Shown: positions 32,955 through 41,851 of the stretch, piece by piece
Position numbering within the stretch: the stretch's first letter is position 1
How the letters are laid out: each line of letters starts with the position of its first letter
NCBI GenBank assembly: GCA_948560265.1
Contig: CAOXTD010000013.1
Location: forward strand, 1-42,768
Direction of reading: 5' to 3'
Source: an uncultured Clostridia bacterium
GTDB lineage: Bacteria > Bacillota > Clostridia > TANB77 > CAG-508
Length of the DNA stretch: 42,768 nucleotides
Program-made: the position numbers and the translations under genes
Notes under the pieces: model-generated
Told to the model about the DNA's origin: nothing
Seen by the model: only the letters and a program-made list of their open reading frames with translations
Databases searched by the model: none

Positions 32955-35519
32955 TTATTTTGTAATCCATTTAATTAAATTCAAGTTCGCAGAATCTAAA
33001 ATCATTTCATGCTTTGGCATAACTCTAAAGGTATATCCATAGTTTCCACCATTGACTAGATTTACTTTTCCTTTATATGTATATGTTCTGTTTTCCTCAT
33101 CAGCATTCTCTAGCGTTAATGGAATGATACTAATATCATCTACTACACCATTTTCGTCAATTCTTCCATAATACACTTGTGCCTCAATATTTTCTTTATC
33201 TATATTAGATAATTGAACCTTACATCTTACTTCAATATTATTTCCAGCATCAACTGTAATATTATCCAAGTTATTCTCTTGTGTAATTTGAATATCTCTC
33301 CATGTGTTTTGTAGGCTCTCTTTCCATTTATTAAATCCACCTACTTTTTCTAAGTCAGTATAGTAATTATCATACAAATTACATAATGGAATATATAACT
33401 GATCTACATAGTCTGTTAACATTCTAGAAGTGCTAAATCTACCACCTGTAGAAATAATAGAGTCTTTCATATATTGCATCCATCTATCTGAAATACCTTT
33501 TTCATCTTTTTCATAATACATTGGTATTACTTTGTTTTCTAAAGTCTCATAAATACTTTGACTATCTGCTCTATCTTGTGTTTCATAATCAGGATATTCT
33601 GCATTTGTTCCAATTGTCCAACCATTTTTTGAGTTATATCCTTCTGCCCACCATCCATCTAAAACACTAAAGTTGATAACACCATTGACTGATGCCTTTT
33701 GACCACTAGTACCTGAAGCCTCCATTGGTCTTCTAGGAGTGTTAAGCCATACGTCCACACCACTAATTAAATATCTAGACATAGCAATATTGTAATTTTC
33801 TAGCACAAATATCTTTCCTTTAAATTGTGGCTTCATGGAAATTTCATGAATGTACTTAATTAAATCTTGTCCTTCTTTATCAGCTGGGTGTGCTTTTCCT
33901 GCAAATATAATTTGTACTTTGCGATTTTGGTTATTTAAAATCTGCGTAATTCTTTCTAAGTCTTTAAAAATTAAAGTAGCTCTTTTGTAAGTAGCAAATC
34001 TTCTAGCAAAGCCAATCGTTAATACATTTGGATCTAAGCTATTTACCATATTCATAATATCATCATAGTGATAGCCATATCTTCTTAGGCGAGTTACTGT
34101 ATTTTCCTTTACTAAAGCTAATAACTTTTCTTTTCTTTCTTGATGTGCTTGCCATAATTTGTCATTAGGAATGTCTTGTATCTTTTTCCATACTTCATCA
34201 TCATAAATTTTGTCTTGCCAATATGGAATTAAATATTTATTGTACAATTTCTTTAGTCCTGGAGCAAGCCATGAACAAGTATGTATTCCGTTTGTTACGT
34301 ACGTAATAGGTGATTCATTTGCTGCAATTTCTGGCCAAACTTCGCCAAACAATTCTCTTGAAACAGCACCATGTAACTTACTTACACCATTTTTCTTTCC
34401 TGCTACCTTTAATGCTAGAATTCCCATATTAAATCCACTGTTAAGTGGTGCATTTGGTTTCATTCCCATTTCAAAGAACTCTTGCTTGGTAATTCCTAGT
34501 TTGTCCCAATAGTCCTTAAAATATCTCTCTACTAATTCTAATGGGAATATATCATTTCCTGCTGGAACTGGTGTGTGTGTTGTAAATACTGTTTTTGAAG
34601 AAACAATATCTCTTGCAATTTGGAAAGAAATTTTCTTTTCTTTCATTAATGTATAAATTAGTTCTAATATTAAGAATGATGAATGCCCTTCATTCATATG
34701 ATAAATGGTTGGATTTAATCCTAATGCTTTTAATAAAGCAACACCACCTTGACCAAGTACGATTTCTTGCTGAATTCTCATTTCTTGGTCTCCACCATAT
34801 AAAGTTCTGGTAATTTCACGATATTCTTTTGTATTTTCATCAATATCAGAGTCTAACAAATATAAGTCTACTCTACCAACTGTAATTTTCCATGCTTTTA
34901 AATACAACTTTCTTTTTGGAAGTTGCAATGCTACTAAGATATCTTTATCATTGCAGTCTTTTACTCTTGTTAATGGTAAACTTTCTGCATCAATATCGTA
35001 ATATTCCGTTTCTTGTTGTCCTACTCCATTAATTTTCTGGTGAAAATATCCATTTTTATATAACAATCCTACTGCCACTAGTGGAATTCCTAAATCACTA
35101 GCAGATTTTAAGTGATCGCCTGATAGAATACCAAGTCCTCCAGAATAGATTGGTAAAACTTGGTCTAATCCATATTCTGCTGAAAAGTAGGCAATTAAAT
35201 TGTTGCGATTATCAGGATATTTTTTTGCAAACCATGTATTTTTACTTTTTCTATAATCTTCAAAGTCTTCTACAACTTTGTCGTATTCTTTTAGAAAGCT
35301 TACACTTTGTGCTGCTTCTTCTAATTTTTCTTGTGTGACTTCCTTTAAAAATTTAACAGGATTTTTCTCTGATCTTTCCCATAAATCAATATCAATTTCT
35401 TTAAATAGTCTTAAAAACTCCGTATTCCAGGACCACCAAAGGTTATAGCTAATTTCAGATAATTTTTCAATTCTTTTTGGTAATTGCGGATTGACTGTAA
35501 TGCGATTAAATACATACAT
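32955..35519 (-). CDS. glgP: Alpha-glucan phosphorylase (GT35)
   Basis: An 854-residue phosphorylase that releases glucose-1-phosphate from glycogen or maltodextrin. An N-terminal DUF3417 stretch opens with MYVFNRITVNPQLPKRIEKL then LSEISYNLWWSWN. Next come YFSAEYGL, LGILSGDHLKSASDLGIPLV, YHMNEGHSSF, and the PLP-binding segment MEASGTSGQKASVNGVINFS with Lys, then GWWAEGYN. This pattern is that of the thermophile-type GlgP rather than the E. coli type. I start it at ATG 35519 (AAGGAGG ahead). Neighbouring pyk is a separate transcript. The leader is structured. Confidence 0.93.
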   Translation of the reverse strand: MYVFNRITVNPQLPKRIEKLSEISYNLWWSWNTEFLRLFKEIDIDLWERSEKNPVKFLKEVTQEKLEEAAQSVSFLKEYDKVVEDFEDYRKSKNTWFAKKYPDNRNNLIAYFSAEYGLDQVLPIYSGGLGILSGDHLKSASDLGIPLVAVGLLYKNGYFHQKINGVGQQETEYYDIDAESLPLTRVKDCNDKDILVALQLPKRKLYLKAWKITVGRVDLYLLDSDIDENTKEYREITRTLYGGDQEMRIQQEIVLGQGGVALLKALGLNPTIYHMNEGHSSFLILELIYTLMKEKKISFQIARDIVSSKTVFTTHTPVPAGNDIFPLELVERYFKDYWDKLGITKQEFFEMGMKPNAPLNSGFNMGILALKVAGKKNGVSKLHGAVSRELFGEVWPEIAANESPITYVTNGIHTCSWLAPGLKKLYNKYLIPYWQDKIYDDEVWKKIQDIPNDKLWQAHQERKEKLLALVKENTVTRLRRYGYHYDDIMNMVNSLDPNVLTIGFARRFATYKRATLIFKDLERITQILNNQNRKVQIIFAGKAHPADKEGQDLIKYIHEISMKPQFKGKIFVLENYNIAMSRYLISGVDVWLNTPRRPMEASGTSGQKASVNGVINFSVLDGWWAEGYNSKNGWTIGTNAEYPDYETQDRADSQSIYETLENKVIPMYYEKDEKGISDRWMQYMKDSIISTGGRFSTSRMLTDYVDQLYIPLCNLYDNYYTDLEKVGGFNKWKESLQNTWRDIQITQENNLDNITVDAGNNIEVRCKVQLSNIDKENIEAQVYYGRIDENGVVDDISIIPLTLENADEENRTYTYKGKVNLVNGGNYGYTFRVMPKHEMILDSANLNLIKWITK

Positions 35520-35572
35520 ATTTAATTCCTCCTTAGTACTTTTTGATAATTCTTTTGTAATTTTGTCTCTTA

Positions 35573-35640
35573 TTGCCAAAGGCAACAAGGTTCTGGGGTA
35601 CCCGACTGCAATCTTTGATTGCTATGTCGGGTCGGGTTCT
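35573..35640 (-). ncRNA. Structured GC-rich leader of the glgP mRNA
   Basis: Transcription from the promoter at 35656-35684 would include two hairpins before the ribosome site. Hairpin 1: CCCGAC (35631-35626 on the minus strand)/GTCGGG (35606-35601), enclosing GCAATC-AAA-GATTGC. Hairpin 2: TTGCC-TTT-GGCAA (35585-35573). AGAACC occurs on both sides of hairpin 1 (35636-35641 and 35588-35593), and GGGTACCCC joins them. GC-rich in an AT-rich genome. I do not recognise a known riboswitch; a regulatory RNA is one possibility, an inserted small palindromic element with a direct repeat another. Confidence 0.4.
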
Positions 35641-35655
35641 TATTTTTCTTTTTAT

Positions 35656-35684
35656 ATTATCTATTAAGATATGAAATTTGTCAA
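35656..35684 (-). promoter_or_regulatory. Sigma-A promoter of glgP
   Basis: On the minus strand TTGACA (35679-35684), 17 bp and GATAAT (35656-35661). The predicted leader is about 130 bases long and includes the hairpins at 35573-35640. Confidence 0.65.
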
Positions 35685-35748
35685 TTGATTTTTGAGTAGA
35701 TTTTAGATTTTTTTGCAATTGCATTTTACTTCTCTTACATAAAAAAAC

Positions 35749-35773
35749 TCCCTATGATATTTTATCATAGGGA
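35749..35773 (-). terminator. Strong terminator downstream of the pilin-like gene
   Basis: TCCCTATGATA and TATCATAGGGA form a perfect 11-bp stem around TTT, with seven T on the minus strand (complement of 35741-35747). It lies about 140 bases beyond the stop at 35913. The stretch between (35774-35912) holds nothing recognisable. Confidence 0.85.
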
Positions 35774-35912
35774 AATTTTATGTCGACATTCCTATTTTCG
35801 TTTCTCTGTTATCTATTTACAAAACAAATCGTTTTGCTCTCATATATTTCTAAAAATAGCTTAAAATGCCTTTTTTGTGTGTTTAAAGCACATTGTTTTG
35901 TCAGGTTCAGAC

Positions 35913-36100
35913 CTAGATGCTAAAGCCAGGCACAACGCCACCAGTGCCGCTCGCGTAGCTATTGCCGATAGTGTAACCGCTGCTGTCGACACCGCAGAAG
36001 CTGCTGCTGAAGTTGTAACCAGGTGAACGAAGCCACCAGCCGACCGTACTGCCTGAGGCACTTGGTCTCTTCTGACGTCCCGCACTCGAACTGTTCCATG
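35913..36100 (-). other. Hypervariable 3' region of copy 1
   Basis: From the codon for Trp in TDAWNSSS to the stop, codons are dominated by NNC: AGC, TTC, TGC, GTC, GAC, TAC, ATC, GGC, whereas the rest of the gene prefers A/T third bases. Compared with the matching 108 bases of copy 2 (last 36 codons) I count 38 differing bases, against 7 in the 105 bases upstream. The conserved anchors (WWLRSP, TAC AAC, TGG TGG, GGT TAC) are shared. Confidence 0.6.
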
Positions 36101-37019
36101 CGTCTGTTACTCCTTGGTAATATTTATACTGTGGTCCTTCTGATGTTATCGCATATCCGTATGTTCCACTTCCATTATATCCGTTATTTACTACCTCGCT
36201 TGCTGCTAATAACCATAAGTAATCATTACATGTCGTTACACTACTTGCGTTATTATATGTTCCAATGTACTTCTTCTTTACCTGTTTAATATAACTCTTA
36301 TTGCTTAAGTTTGCTCCTAGTCCTCCGATTGCTCCACTTTGGGTTGCATCACTTGTTGTATATCCATTTAAATCTTTTCTCATTTGGGTTGCTGCCCATC
36401 CATTTTCATTCGTATTAGTTGAGTTCATTGATTTATAAGTATCTCCTGTCATGAAATCTAAGAACTCAAAACTAATACTTGCTTTTTCGTGAGTTCCTCC
36501 ATATACTGTTTGGTCTACTAAATCGTCATGTTTAAATCCTAGCACTCTTACTCTTACGCTTGTTCCGCTATATTGTACTGTTGCTATATCTCCTACTCCT
36601 AGTTTTAAGTTTGTTCCGTCTATATTTGCTGTTACTTCTGTTGTTTCACTTGTTACATCTGAACTATTTGCGATTGCTTGCGCTATTTTATCTATTTGCT
36701 CCCACGTATATTCTACTGTTGTTTCTGTATGCTCTCCTGTTGACGAATTGTCTACTACTGGTCCTGTTGGTGTACTTCCTCCTCCATTTCCTGTTCCGTT
36801 TATATATCCATTTACCATATTATCAATGGAATTCATATACTCTTGTTCATTTTTTACTGCTTCTGCTGTTTTGTTCTTTGCATCTTGCGCTTTCTTAAAA
36901 ATACTATTTTCTCCCATTGTATACATAATTGTTATGCCTGCCAATATTAGTAATACTACTATCGTTACTACTAATGCTACAAGTGTGATACCTCTTTCGC
37001 TTTTTAATCTTTGTTTCAT
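35913..37019 (-). CDS. Type IV pilin-like protein with hypervariable lectin-like C-terminus, copy 1
   Basis: A 368-residue protein. The N-terminus is a class III/IV pilin-type prepilin sequence: MKQRLKSERG then ITLVALVVTIVVLLILAGIT, cleavable after Gly with a long hydrophobic helix, and then AKNKTAEAVKNEQEYMNSID (helix to pilin shaft). A Gly/Ser/Thr linker leads to an outer domain (about 105-368), with YGYAITSEGPQYKYY, GWWLRSPG and GVVPGFSI, a pattern I associate with DUF6273/FGE-sulfatase-like (C-type-lectin-like) folds. The last ~60 codons differ strongly from copy 2 while the sequence before is nearly identical. GGAGG lies ahead of the ATG. See the variable-region entry. Confidence 0.8.
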   Translation of the reverse strand: MKQRLKSERGITLVALVVTIVVLLILAGITIMYTMGENSIFKKAQDAKNKTAEAVKNEQEYMNSIDNMVNGYINGTGNGGGSTPTGPVVDNSSTGEHTETTVEYTWEQIDKIAQAIANSSDVTSETTEVTANIDGTNLKLGVGDIATVQYSGTSVRVRVLGFKHDDLVDQTVYGGTHEKASISFEFLDFMTGDTYKSMNSTNTNENGWAATQMRKDLNGYTTSDATQSGAIGGLGANLSNKSYIKQVKKKYIGTYNNASSVTTCNDYLWLLAASEVVNNGYNGSGTYGYAITSEGPQYKYYQGVTDAWNSSSAGRQKRPSASGSTVGWWLRSPGYNFSSSFCGVDSSGYTIGNSYASGTGGVVPGFSI

Positions 37020-37208
37020 TTTAACTTTTTTCCTCCTTTTTCTTTAGTATTTACTACTCTCTTAATTTTTATGCACTATAGATACATTTTACTTTGTATT
37101 ATGGTTATAACATTTTGTTTTATTTTATCAATATGTATCATATAATGTCAATACATTATTTAAAAATTTTAACCCAAGTTTTCTCTCACTTTCTTAATAA
37201 CACAAAAA

Positions 37209-37235
37209 ATAGCAAGGATTACAATTCCTTGCTAT
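37209..37235 (-). terminator. Terminator after tRNA-Met
   Basis: ATAGCAAGGA and TCCTTGCTAT (10 bp) around TTACAAT, then TTTTTTG on the minus strand, four bases beyond the tRNA 3' end. Confidence 0.85.
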
Positions 37236-37238
37236 CAT

Positions 37239-37315
37239 TGGTAGCGACGGTGGGGCTCGAACCTACGACCTACCGGGTATGAACCGGTTGCTCTAGCCAA
37301 CTGAGCTACGTCGCC
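37239..37315 (-). tRNA. tRNA-Met (CAT), elongator type
   Basis: On the minus strand the acceptor GGCGACG pairs with CGTCGCT (one G-T pair), the D arm is GCTCAGTTGGCTAGAGC, the anticodon arm is ACCGG-TTCATAC-CCGGT, and CCA is encoded. The overall sequence follows elongator tRNA-Met of Firmicutes rather than initiator (no three G-C pairs at the anticodon stem base, and paired position 1-72). The middle pair of the T stem (GTAGG-TTCGAGC-CCCAC) is an A-C mismatch, which is unusual. A tRNA-Ile2 (CAT with lysidine) cannot be excluded from sequence alone. Confidence 0.93.
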
Positions 37316-37410
37316 ATTTATTTTATTCCTAACATAACATTGACTATTGCTATGTGAGTACGCTTAATATTATAAGCTCCTCTTGTACTTTTGTCAAGAG
37401 TAAGAAAAGA

Positions 37411-37435
37411 AAAAGTTGAGGAAATCTCAACTTTT
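37411..37435 (-). terminator. Terminator after the 98-residue gene
   Basis: AAAAGTTGAG and CTCAACTTTT (10 bp) around GAAAT, with T-run and A-run on the two sides, 22 bases beyond the stop at 37457. Confidence 0.85.
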
Positions 37436-37456
37436 TTCTTATTTCTTTTATCTTAA

Positions 37457-37753
37457 TTATATTTCTCTTCCTTCTTGTCCTCTTGTAGTTTCCTTCTTTT
37501 CAGCTGCTTCCATAGCCTTTGCAGTATCTATTTCTGCCTTTTCTACAATTCCTCCTGATTTTCCACCTTTAGGAGCAGAACTAGAAACATAGAAACTTCT
37601 TTCTAAAGCATCTACCCTACCTAATGATTCTTTTAATTCTTCCATTTTTGGGTCTTCACTTTTTTCTATATCCACTTCCTCTTCTGGACAATCTACATCT
37701 ATAAATATCATTTTTAAGAAATTTAAAATTCCATTTTTTTCTCTTACTCTCAT
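37457..37753 (-). CDS. Small hydrophilic protein of unknown function
   Basis: A 98-residue soluble, charged protein. GGAGG precedes the ATG at 37753. It starts MRVREKNGILNFLKMIFIDV and contains an acidic stretch (CPEEEVDIEKSEDPKMEEL), a Ser/Gly/Lys part (SSSAPKGGKSGG) and a Glu/Lys/Ala-rich end, probably helical or disordered. No known family. It stands alone between tRNA-Met and sigA with its own terminator. Confidence 0.6.
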   Translation of the reverse strand: MRVREKNGILNFLKMIFIDVDCPEEEVDIEKSEDPKMEELKESLGRVDALERSFYVSSSAPKGGKSGGIVEKAEIDTAKAMEAAEKKETTRGQEGREI

Positions 37754-37877
37754 ATTTTTTCTTCCTCCATAGGTTTATTTCCCATCACATACCATATTAT
37801 ACCACATTTTTCCTATTAAATCAAGCCTTTGGAGCTAAGTTAATTCTCAGTCAAATAGAGATAAAACATTGTGTATG

Positions 37878-39086
37878 TTAGTTCATATAATCTTTTAGCT
37901 TTTTGCTCCTACTTGGATGTCTTAATTTTCTTAATGCTTTTGCTTCAATTTGTCTAATTCTTTCACGCGTAACCATGAACTCTTTTCCTACTTCTTCTAG
38001 AGTTCGAGCCTTTCCATCTTCTAAGCCAAATCTTAATTTTAAAACTTTTGCTTCTCTTGGTGTTAATGTATTCATTACTTCTTCTAGTTGCTCACGAAGT
38101 AGAGTATATGCTGCAGAGTCTTGTGGAGCAGGGCTATCTTCATCTTGTATAAAATCTCCTAAATGGCTGTCATCTTCTTCTCCAATTGGTGTTTCTAATG
38201 ACACTGGATCTTGTGCTATTTTTTGAATTTCCATTACTCTTTCTACTGGTATTTCCATCTCTTTTGCGATTTCTTCTGGTGATGGTTCACGTCCCATTTG
38301 TTGTAAAAGATGTCTTGATGTCCTAATTAATTTGTTAATGGTTTCTACCATATGAACAGGAATACGAATTGTCCTTGCCTGATCTGCTATCGCTCTTGTA
38401 ATAGCTTGTCTAATCCACCAGGTTGCATAAGTACTAAACTTAAATCCTTTTGTATAATCAAATTTCTCTACTGCTTTGATTAGTCCCATATTTCCCTCTT
38501 GAATTAGATCTAAAAAAAGCATTCCTCTTCCTACATACTTTTTAGCAATACTAACTACTAATCGTAAGTTAGATTCTGTTAATCTTTGTTTTGCCTCTTC
38601 ACTACCTGCCAAAATTTCTGTTGCTAATTCTAATTCTTGTTCATAAGTTAAAAGCGGAATTTTTCCAATTTCTCTTAAATACATTCTAACAGGGTCATCT
38701 ATACTAACTCCTTCAATGTTAGTTAAGTCAATTTCTTCTAATTTAATATCTTCCACATCTTGTAGGTCTTCTAAATCTGGTTCTACATCTAAGTCATCAT
38801 CTTGTAATACACTAACACCTAAGTCCTCAAAAGCATCAAATACTTTATCTATTTGGTCTGGATTAGTATCTTCTAATTCATTTGCAAGCTCTCCATAAGT
38901 AATCTTTCCATTTTCTTTTGCTTTTTTTAAAATAGTTTCTACTTTTGCTTTGCTTACTTCATCTATTTCTTTTTTCTCTTCTTTTTTTACTTTCTTTTCT
39001 ACCTTTTGAGTTTCTTTATTTTCTACTGTTACTTTCTTTACTTTTTTGTTTTCTTCTGCTGACTCTTTGTTCTCTACTTTTTTCAT
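37878..39086 (-). CDS. sigA: Primary sigma factor RpoD/SigA
   Basis: A 402-residue sigma factor. The N-terminus is a Lys/Glu/Val-rich stretch (about 1-40), longer and more repetitive than usual. Region 1.2 is DPVRMYLREIGKIPLLTYEQ, region 2 has MLFLDLIQEGNMGLIKAVEK, FDYTKGFKFSTYATWWIRQA, with the -10 recognition helix, and region 4 has TLTPREAKVLKLRFGLEDGK then RIRQIEAKALRKLRHPSRSK. It lies 11 bases from dnaG and is probably in one transcript (dnaG-sigA), as in many Firmicutes. Confidence 0.96.
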   Translation of the reverse strand: MKKVENKESAEENKKVKKVTVENKETQKVEKKVKKEEKKEIDEVSKAKVETILKKAKENGKITYGELANELEDTNPDQIDKVFDAFEDLGVSVLQDDDLDVEPDLEDLQDVEDIKLEEIDLTNIEGVSIDDPVRMYLREIGKIPLLTYEQELELATEILAGSEEAKQRLTESNLRLVVSIAKKYVGRGMLFLDLIQEGNMGLIKAVEKFDYTKGFKFSTYATWWIRQAITRAIADQARTIRIPVHMVETINKLIRTSRHLLQQMGREPSPEEIAKEMEIPVERVMEIQKIAQDPVSLETPIGEEDDSHLGDFIQDEDSPAPQDSAAYTLLREQLEEVMNTLTPREAKVLKLRFGLEDGKARTLEEVGKEFMVTRERIRQIEAKALRKLRHPSRSKKLKDYMN

Positions 39087-39097
39087 TTTTCAGCCTC

Positions 39098-40882
39098 CTA
39101 CTTCATCTTTGCCAATTTTAAAATAACCTCATTCAATTCATTTTCTAATTGGCTTATATTTTCTGTACTATCTCCATCTAGCTCCTTTAATATCTGATTT
39201 CTTCTTTGTACTAGTCTTTCTTTTTCATAAATACTAATTAAATCATCTATTGCCTTGTCAACATCTGTAATTTCAAAATCATATGCCATAATTTCTGTTA
39301 AATGACTAATCATATTTTCTTCTTCAAATTTGTCTAATATTTGACTAGTATTACTATTTCCTTTTTCTAATTCTTCATACAATTTTTTTAAAATTACTTT
39401 ATTTAATGAATGTTGAAAACTTTCAGGTGAAATCATCTCTTTTAATCTGTTATATGCCTTTGCTTCTTCATTAATCAATAAATAAATTACCATGTTTTCT
39501 CTTTTAATAACTGCATCAGAAACCTCTTGAGTCTTTTCTTGTTTTTTATCTGCCATTACACGTACTGGTCTCTCTAATTTCTTTGTTCCTGAATTTCCTG
39601 CATACATCAATTTATTAATTTCTGCTTGTATAGCTTCCTTTGATATTTTATAATCTTTAGAAAGCTTTTCTACATAAATTTCTCTTTCCATTTGATTACT
39701 TACTTTTGCTAAAATTTTTGCAATTTCATTCAAAAATTTAATTTTGTCATTCGTTACTTCTAAATTCAAATCTTTTTTAAGAATTTTTACTTTGAATTCT
39801 ACTAAAGAAATAGCATTTTCTACACATTTTTGAAATCTCTCTGGTCCATATTTTACAACGTATTCATCTGGATCTTTTGCTCCTTCAATTTGCAAAACGC
39901 GAAGATCACATCCCATATTTTGCAAAATTTCCATTCCTCTTAAAATAGCATTTTGTCCAGCACCATCTGCATCATATCCTAAAATGACCTTTTCACTATG
40001 TCTTCTAAGCAACCTACCTTGTGCTTCTGTTAAAGCTGTTCCTAGAGATGCTACTACATTTGTAATACCTCTTTGATATAAAGAAATAGCATCCATGTAA
40101 CCTTCTACAATAATAATTTGCTTTGTATCATGACGTTTTGCTACATTTAATCCGAATAAGTGTCTACCTTTGCTATATACAATATTTTCTGGTGAATTGA
40201 TATATTTTGGCTTACTATCATCTAACACCCTACCACCAAAGGCAATTACTTTATCTCTAACATCTTGTATTGGAAACATAAGTCTTTTTCGAAAACTATC
40301 CATAAACTTACCATCTGGTGTCTTTTTTATAAGACTAGATGCTAACATTTCCTCTTCTGTATAACCTTTTGCTTTTAGTATTTGATATAACTCGTCAAAA
40401 TTCCCCGCATATCCTATTAAGAAAGCTTTTAAAGTATTGTTATCTAGCTTTCTTTTCTTAATATACTCTTGTGCTACTTTTGACGTTGGCTTGTACAAAT
40501 TTTCGTGATAAAATTCTGCTGCAATTTGATTAATTTCATAAACTTTTGATTTTAATCTTGCTGTTTTTTCATCTTCACTATTATCTAAAGTTGGTAATTC
40601 GATATTAGCTCTTTCTGCTAGAAGTTCTAATGTTTCTTTAAAGTTAATGCTTTCAATTTTACTAACAAAATGAATTACATTTCCACCTGCATTGCAACCA
40701 AAGCAATGAAATATTTGCTTGTCTGGCGAAACAGCAAAAGAAGGAGATTTTTCTTTATGAAATGGACATAATCCAAAAAAATTTCTCCCACTTCTTTTCA
40801 AAGTAACATATTGTGAAATAACATCTACAATATCATTATTACTTCTGATTTCTTCAATTAGCTCATCACTATATTTTACCAA
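39098..40882 (-). CDS. dnaG: DNA primase DnaG, TTG start
   Basis: A 594-residue primase. The N-terminal CHC2 zinc-binding motif has Cys39, His42, Cys60 and Cys63 (LCPFHKEKSPSF, HCFGCNAGG). A TOPRIM core follows, with IIVEGYMDAISLYQ and LGYDADGAGQNAILRG. The C-terminal helicase-binding domain is helical and divergent. The start is TTG at 40882 (MVKYSDELIEEIRSNNDIVD); the ribosome site is GAAAGG about 13 bases ahead and so weak. It is followed by sigA and is preceded by carD-like. Confidence 0.95.
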   Translation of the reverse strand: MVKYSDELIEEIRSNNDIVDVISQYVTLKRSGRNFFGLCPFHKEKSPSFAVSPDKQIFHCFGCNAGGNVIHFVSKIESINFKETLELLAERANIELPTLDNSEDEKTARLKSKVYEINQIAAEFYHENLYKPTSKVAQEYIKKRKLDNNTLKAFLIGYAGNFDELYQILKAKGYTEEEMLASSLIKKTPDGKFMDSFRKRLMFPIQDVRDKVIAFGGRVLDDSKPKYINSPENIVYSKGRHLFGLNVAKRHDTKQIIIVEGYMDAISLYQRGITNVVASLGTALTEAQGRLLRRHSEKVILGYDADGAGQNAILRGMEILQNMGCDLRVLQIEGAKDPDEYVVKYGPERFQKCVENAISLVEFKVKILKKDLNLEVTNDKIKFLNEIAKILAKVSNQMEREIYVEKLSKDYKISKEAIQAEINKLMYAGNSGTKKLERPVRVMADKKQEKTQEVSDAVIKRENMVIYLLINEEAKAYNRLKEMISPESFQHSLNKVILKKLYEELEKGNSNTSQILDKFEEENMISHLTEIMAYDFEITDVDKAIDDLISIYEKERLVQRRNQILKELDGDSTENISQLENELNEVILKLAKMK

Positions 40883-41040
40883 TTTAGAAACGCTACCTTT
40901 CTATCTCTTATCCTCTCAATCTCTTATCACAAAGTATATTATTTTACTTATCTCACTATTAAACTGCATTAGTATTCTTATTATTATATTATTCGACATA
41001 AAAAAGATAAATCCTTCTTTACAATTTGACATAAATAAAT

Positions 41041-41070
41041 AGCAGTGTAACCTTTTTAGGTTACACTGCT
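41041..41070 (-). terminator. Hairpin after the CarD-like gene
   Basis: A perfect 12-bp stem AGCAGTGTAACC and GGTTACACTGCT around TTTTTA, ten bases beyond the stop at 41080. The tail on the minus strand is ATTTATTTATG, without a strict T-run, so efficiency is uncertain. Confidence 0.65.
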
Positions 41071-41079
41071 TAGTATTCA

Positions 41080-41658
41080 TTATAAATTGGTTGTTCCTTC
41101 ATTGCTATCAAATGGAATGAATTTGTTAACCATACTTGTATTTAAATCAATTTCTTCATGTGGTGTTCTATACTCATCAAATGATAAACTTATCTTATTA
41201 TCTATTAGTTCTTCTACTTCTTCTTGTGAAGCATGTTCTGCTAAAACTAATTCACTAACTAAAATTTGTTTTGCATTGGAAAGCATCTTCTTTTCACCCG
41301 TAGATAATCCTTTTTCTTTTTGTTTAAAAGCTAGATTTCTAACAACATCTGCAATCTCATATACATCTCCGCTTTTCATTTTTTCCATATTATCTCTATA
41401 TCTTTTATTCCAATTTTGAGACATTTCTGTTTCGTCTTCTCCCAAAATAGAAATAACTTTTTCAGCTTCTTCTTTTCCTATTATATTTCTTACGCCAATT
41501 TGTTCTGCTTTTGCTGTTGGAACCATTACTTTTACTTCTCCTGGCATTTTAATAATATAATAAGCTTGGTTTTCTCCTAGAATATTCTTTTCTTCTATTG
41601 CATCTATTGTACCTGCTCCGTGCATTGGATATACAATTTTATCACCTACATTAAACAT
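41080..41658 (-). CDS. CarD/CdnL-family transcription regulator
   Basis: A 192-residue protein. It starts MFNVGDKIVYPMHGAGTIDA, the signature of CarD_TRCF-type domains that bind the RNA polymerase beta subunit. A helical C-terminal part has NWNKRYRDNMEKMKSGDVYE and IADVVRNLAFKQKEKGLS, then MLSNAKQILVSELVLA, which in CarD/CdnL contacts DNA at -10 to stabilise open complexes. The start at 41658 is five bases after AAGGAGGG; a longer frame to 41676 is not supported. Often called CarD; the actual regulon cannot be seen here. Confidence 0.92.
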   Translation of the reverse strand: MFNVGDKIVYPMHGAGTIDAIEEKNILGENQAYYIIKMPGEVKVMVPTAKAEQIGVRNIIGKEEAEKVISILGEDETEMSQNWNKRYRDNMEKMKSGDVYEIADVVRNLAFKQKEKGLSTGEKKMLSNAKQILVSELVLAEHASQEEVEELIDNKISLSFDEYRTPHEEIDLNTSMVNKFIPFDSNEGTTNL

Positions 41659-41851
41659 GTAAGCCCTCCTTCCCATTTGCCAAATAAATTAGTTAGTTAA
41701 GAACGGGATTGTCTCTTCTTAAACCACATAACTATTATACTACAAAATTTGGTAAAAGTCAAAGCCTTTACGATTACTTTTTTCTTATATTTTCCTTAAT
41801 TTCCTTTATTTGCAAGCTTTTCCAAGATTTAATATTTTTTTATGTTGCTAT

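Noticed and set aside
35520..35724. Reading frame or extension upstream of glgP
   Set aside because: It spans the GC-rich leader hairpins and the promoter, and the AAGGAGG site fits the ATG at 35519.
35861..36085. Out-of-frame minus-strand ORF over the variable end of the pilin-like gene
   Set aside because: Shadow frame produced by the GC-rich variable region; no ribosome site.
37094..37282. Plus-strand ORF over tRNA-Met
   Set aside because: It crosses the tRNA gene and its terminator; no ribosome site.
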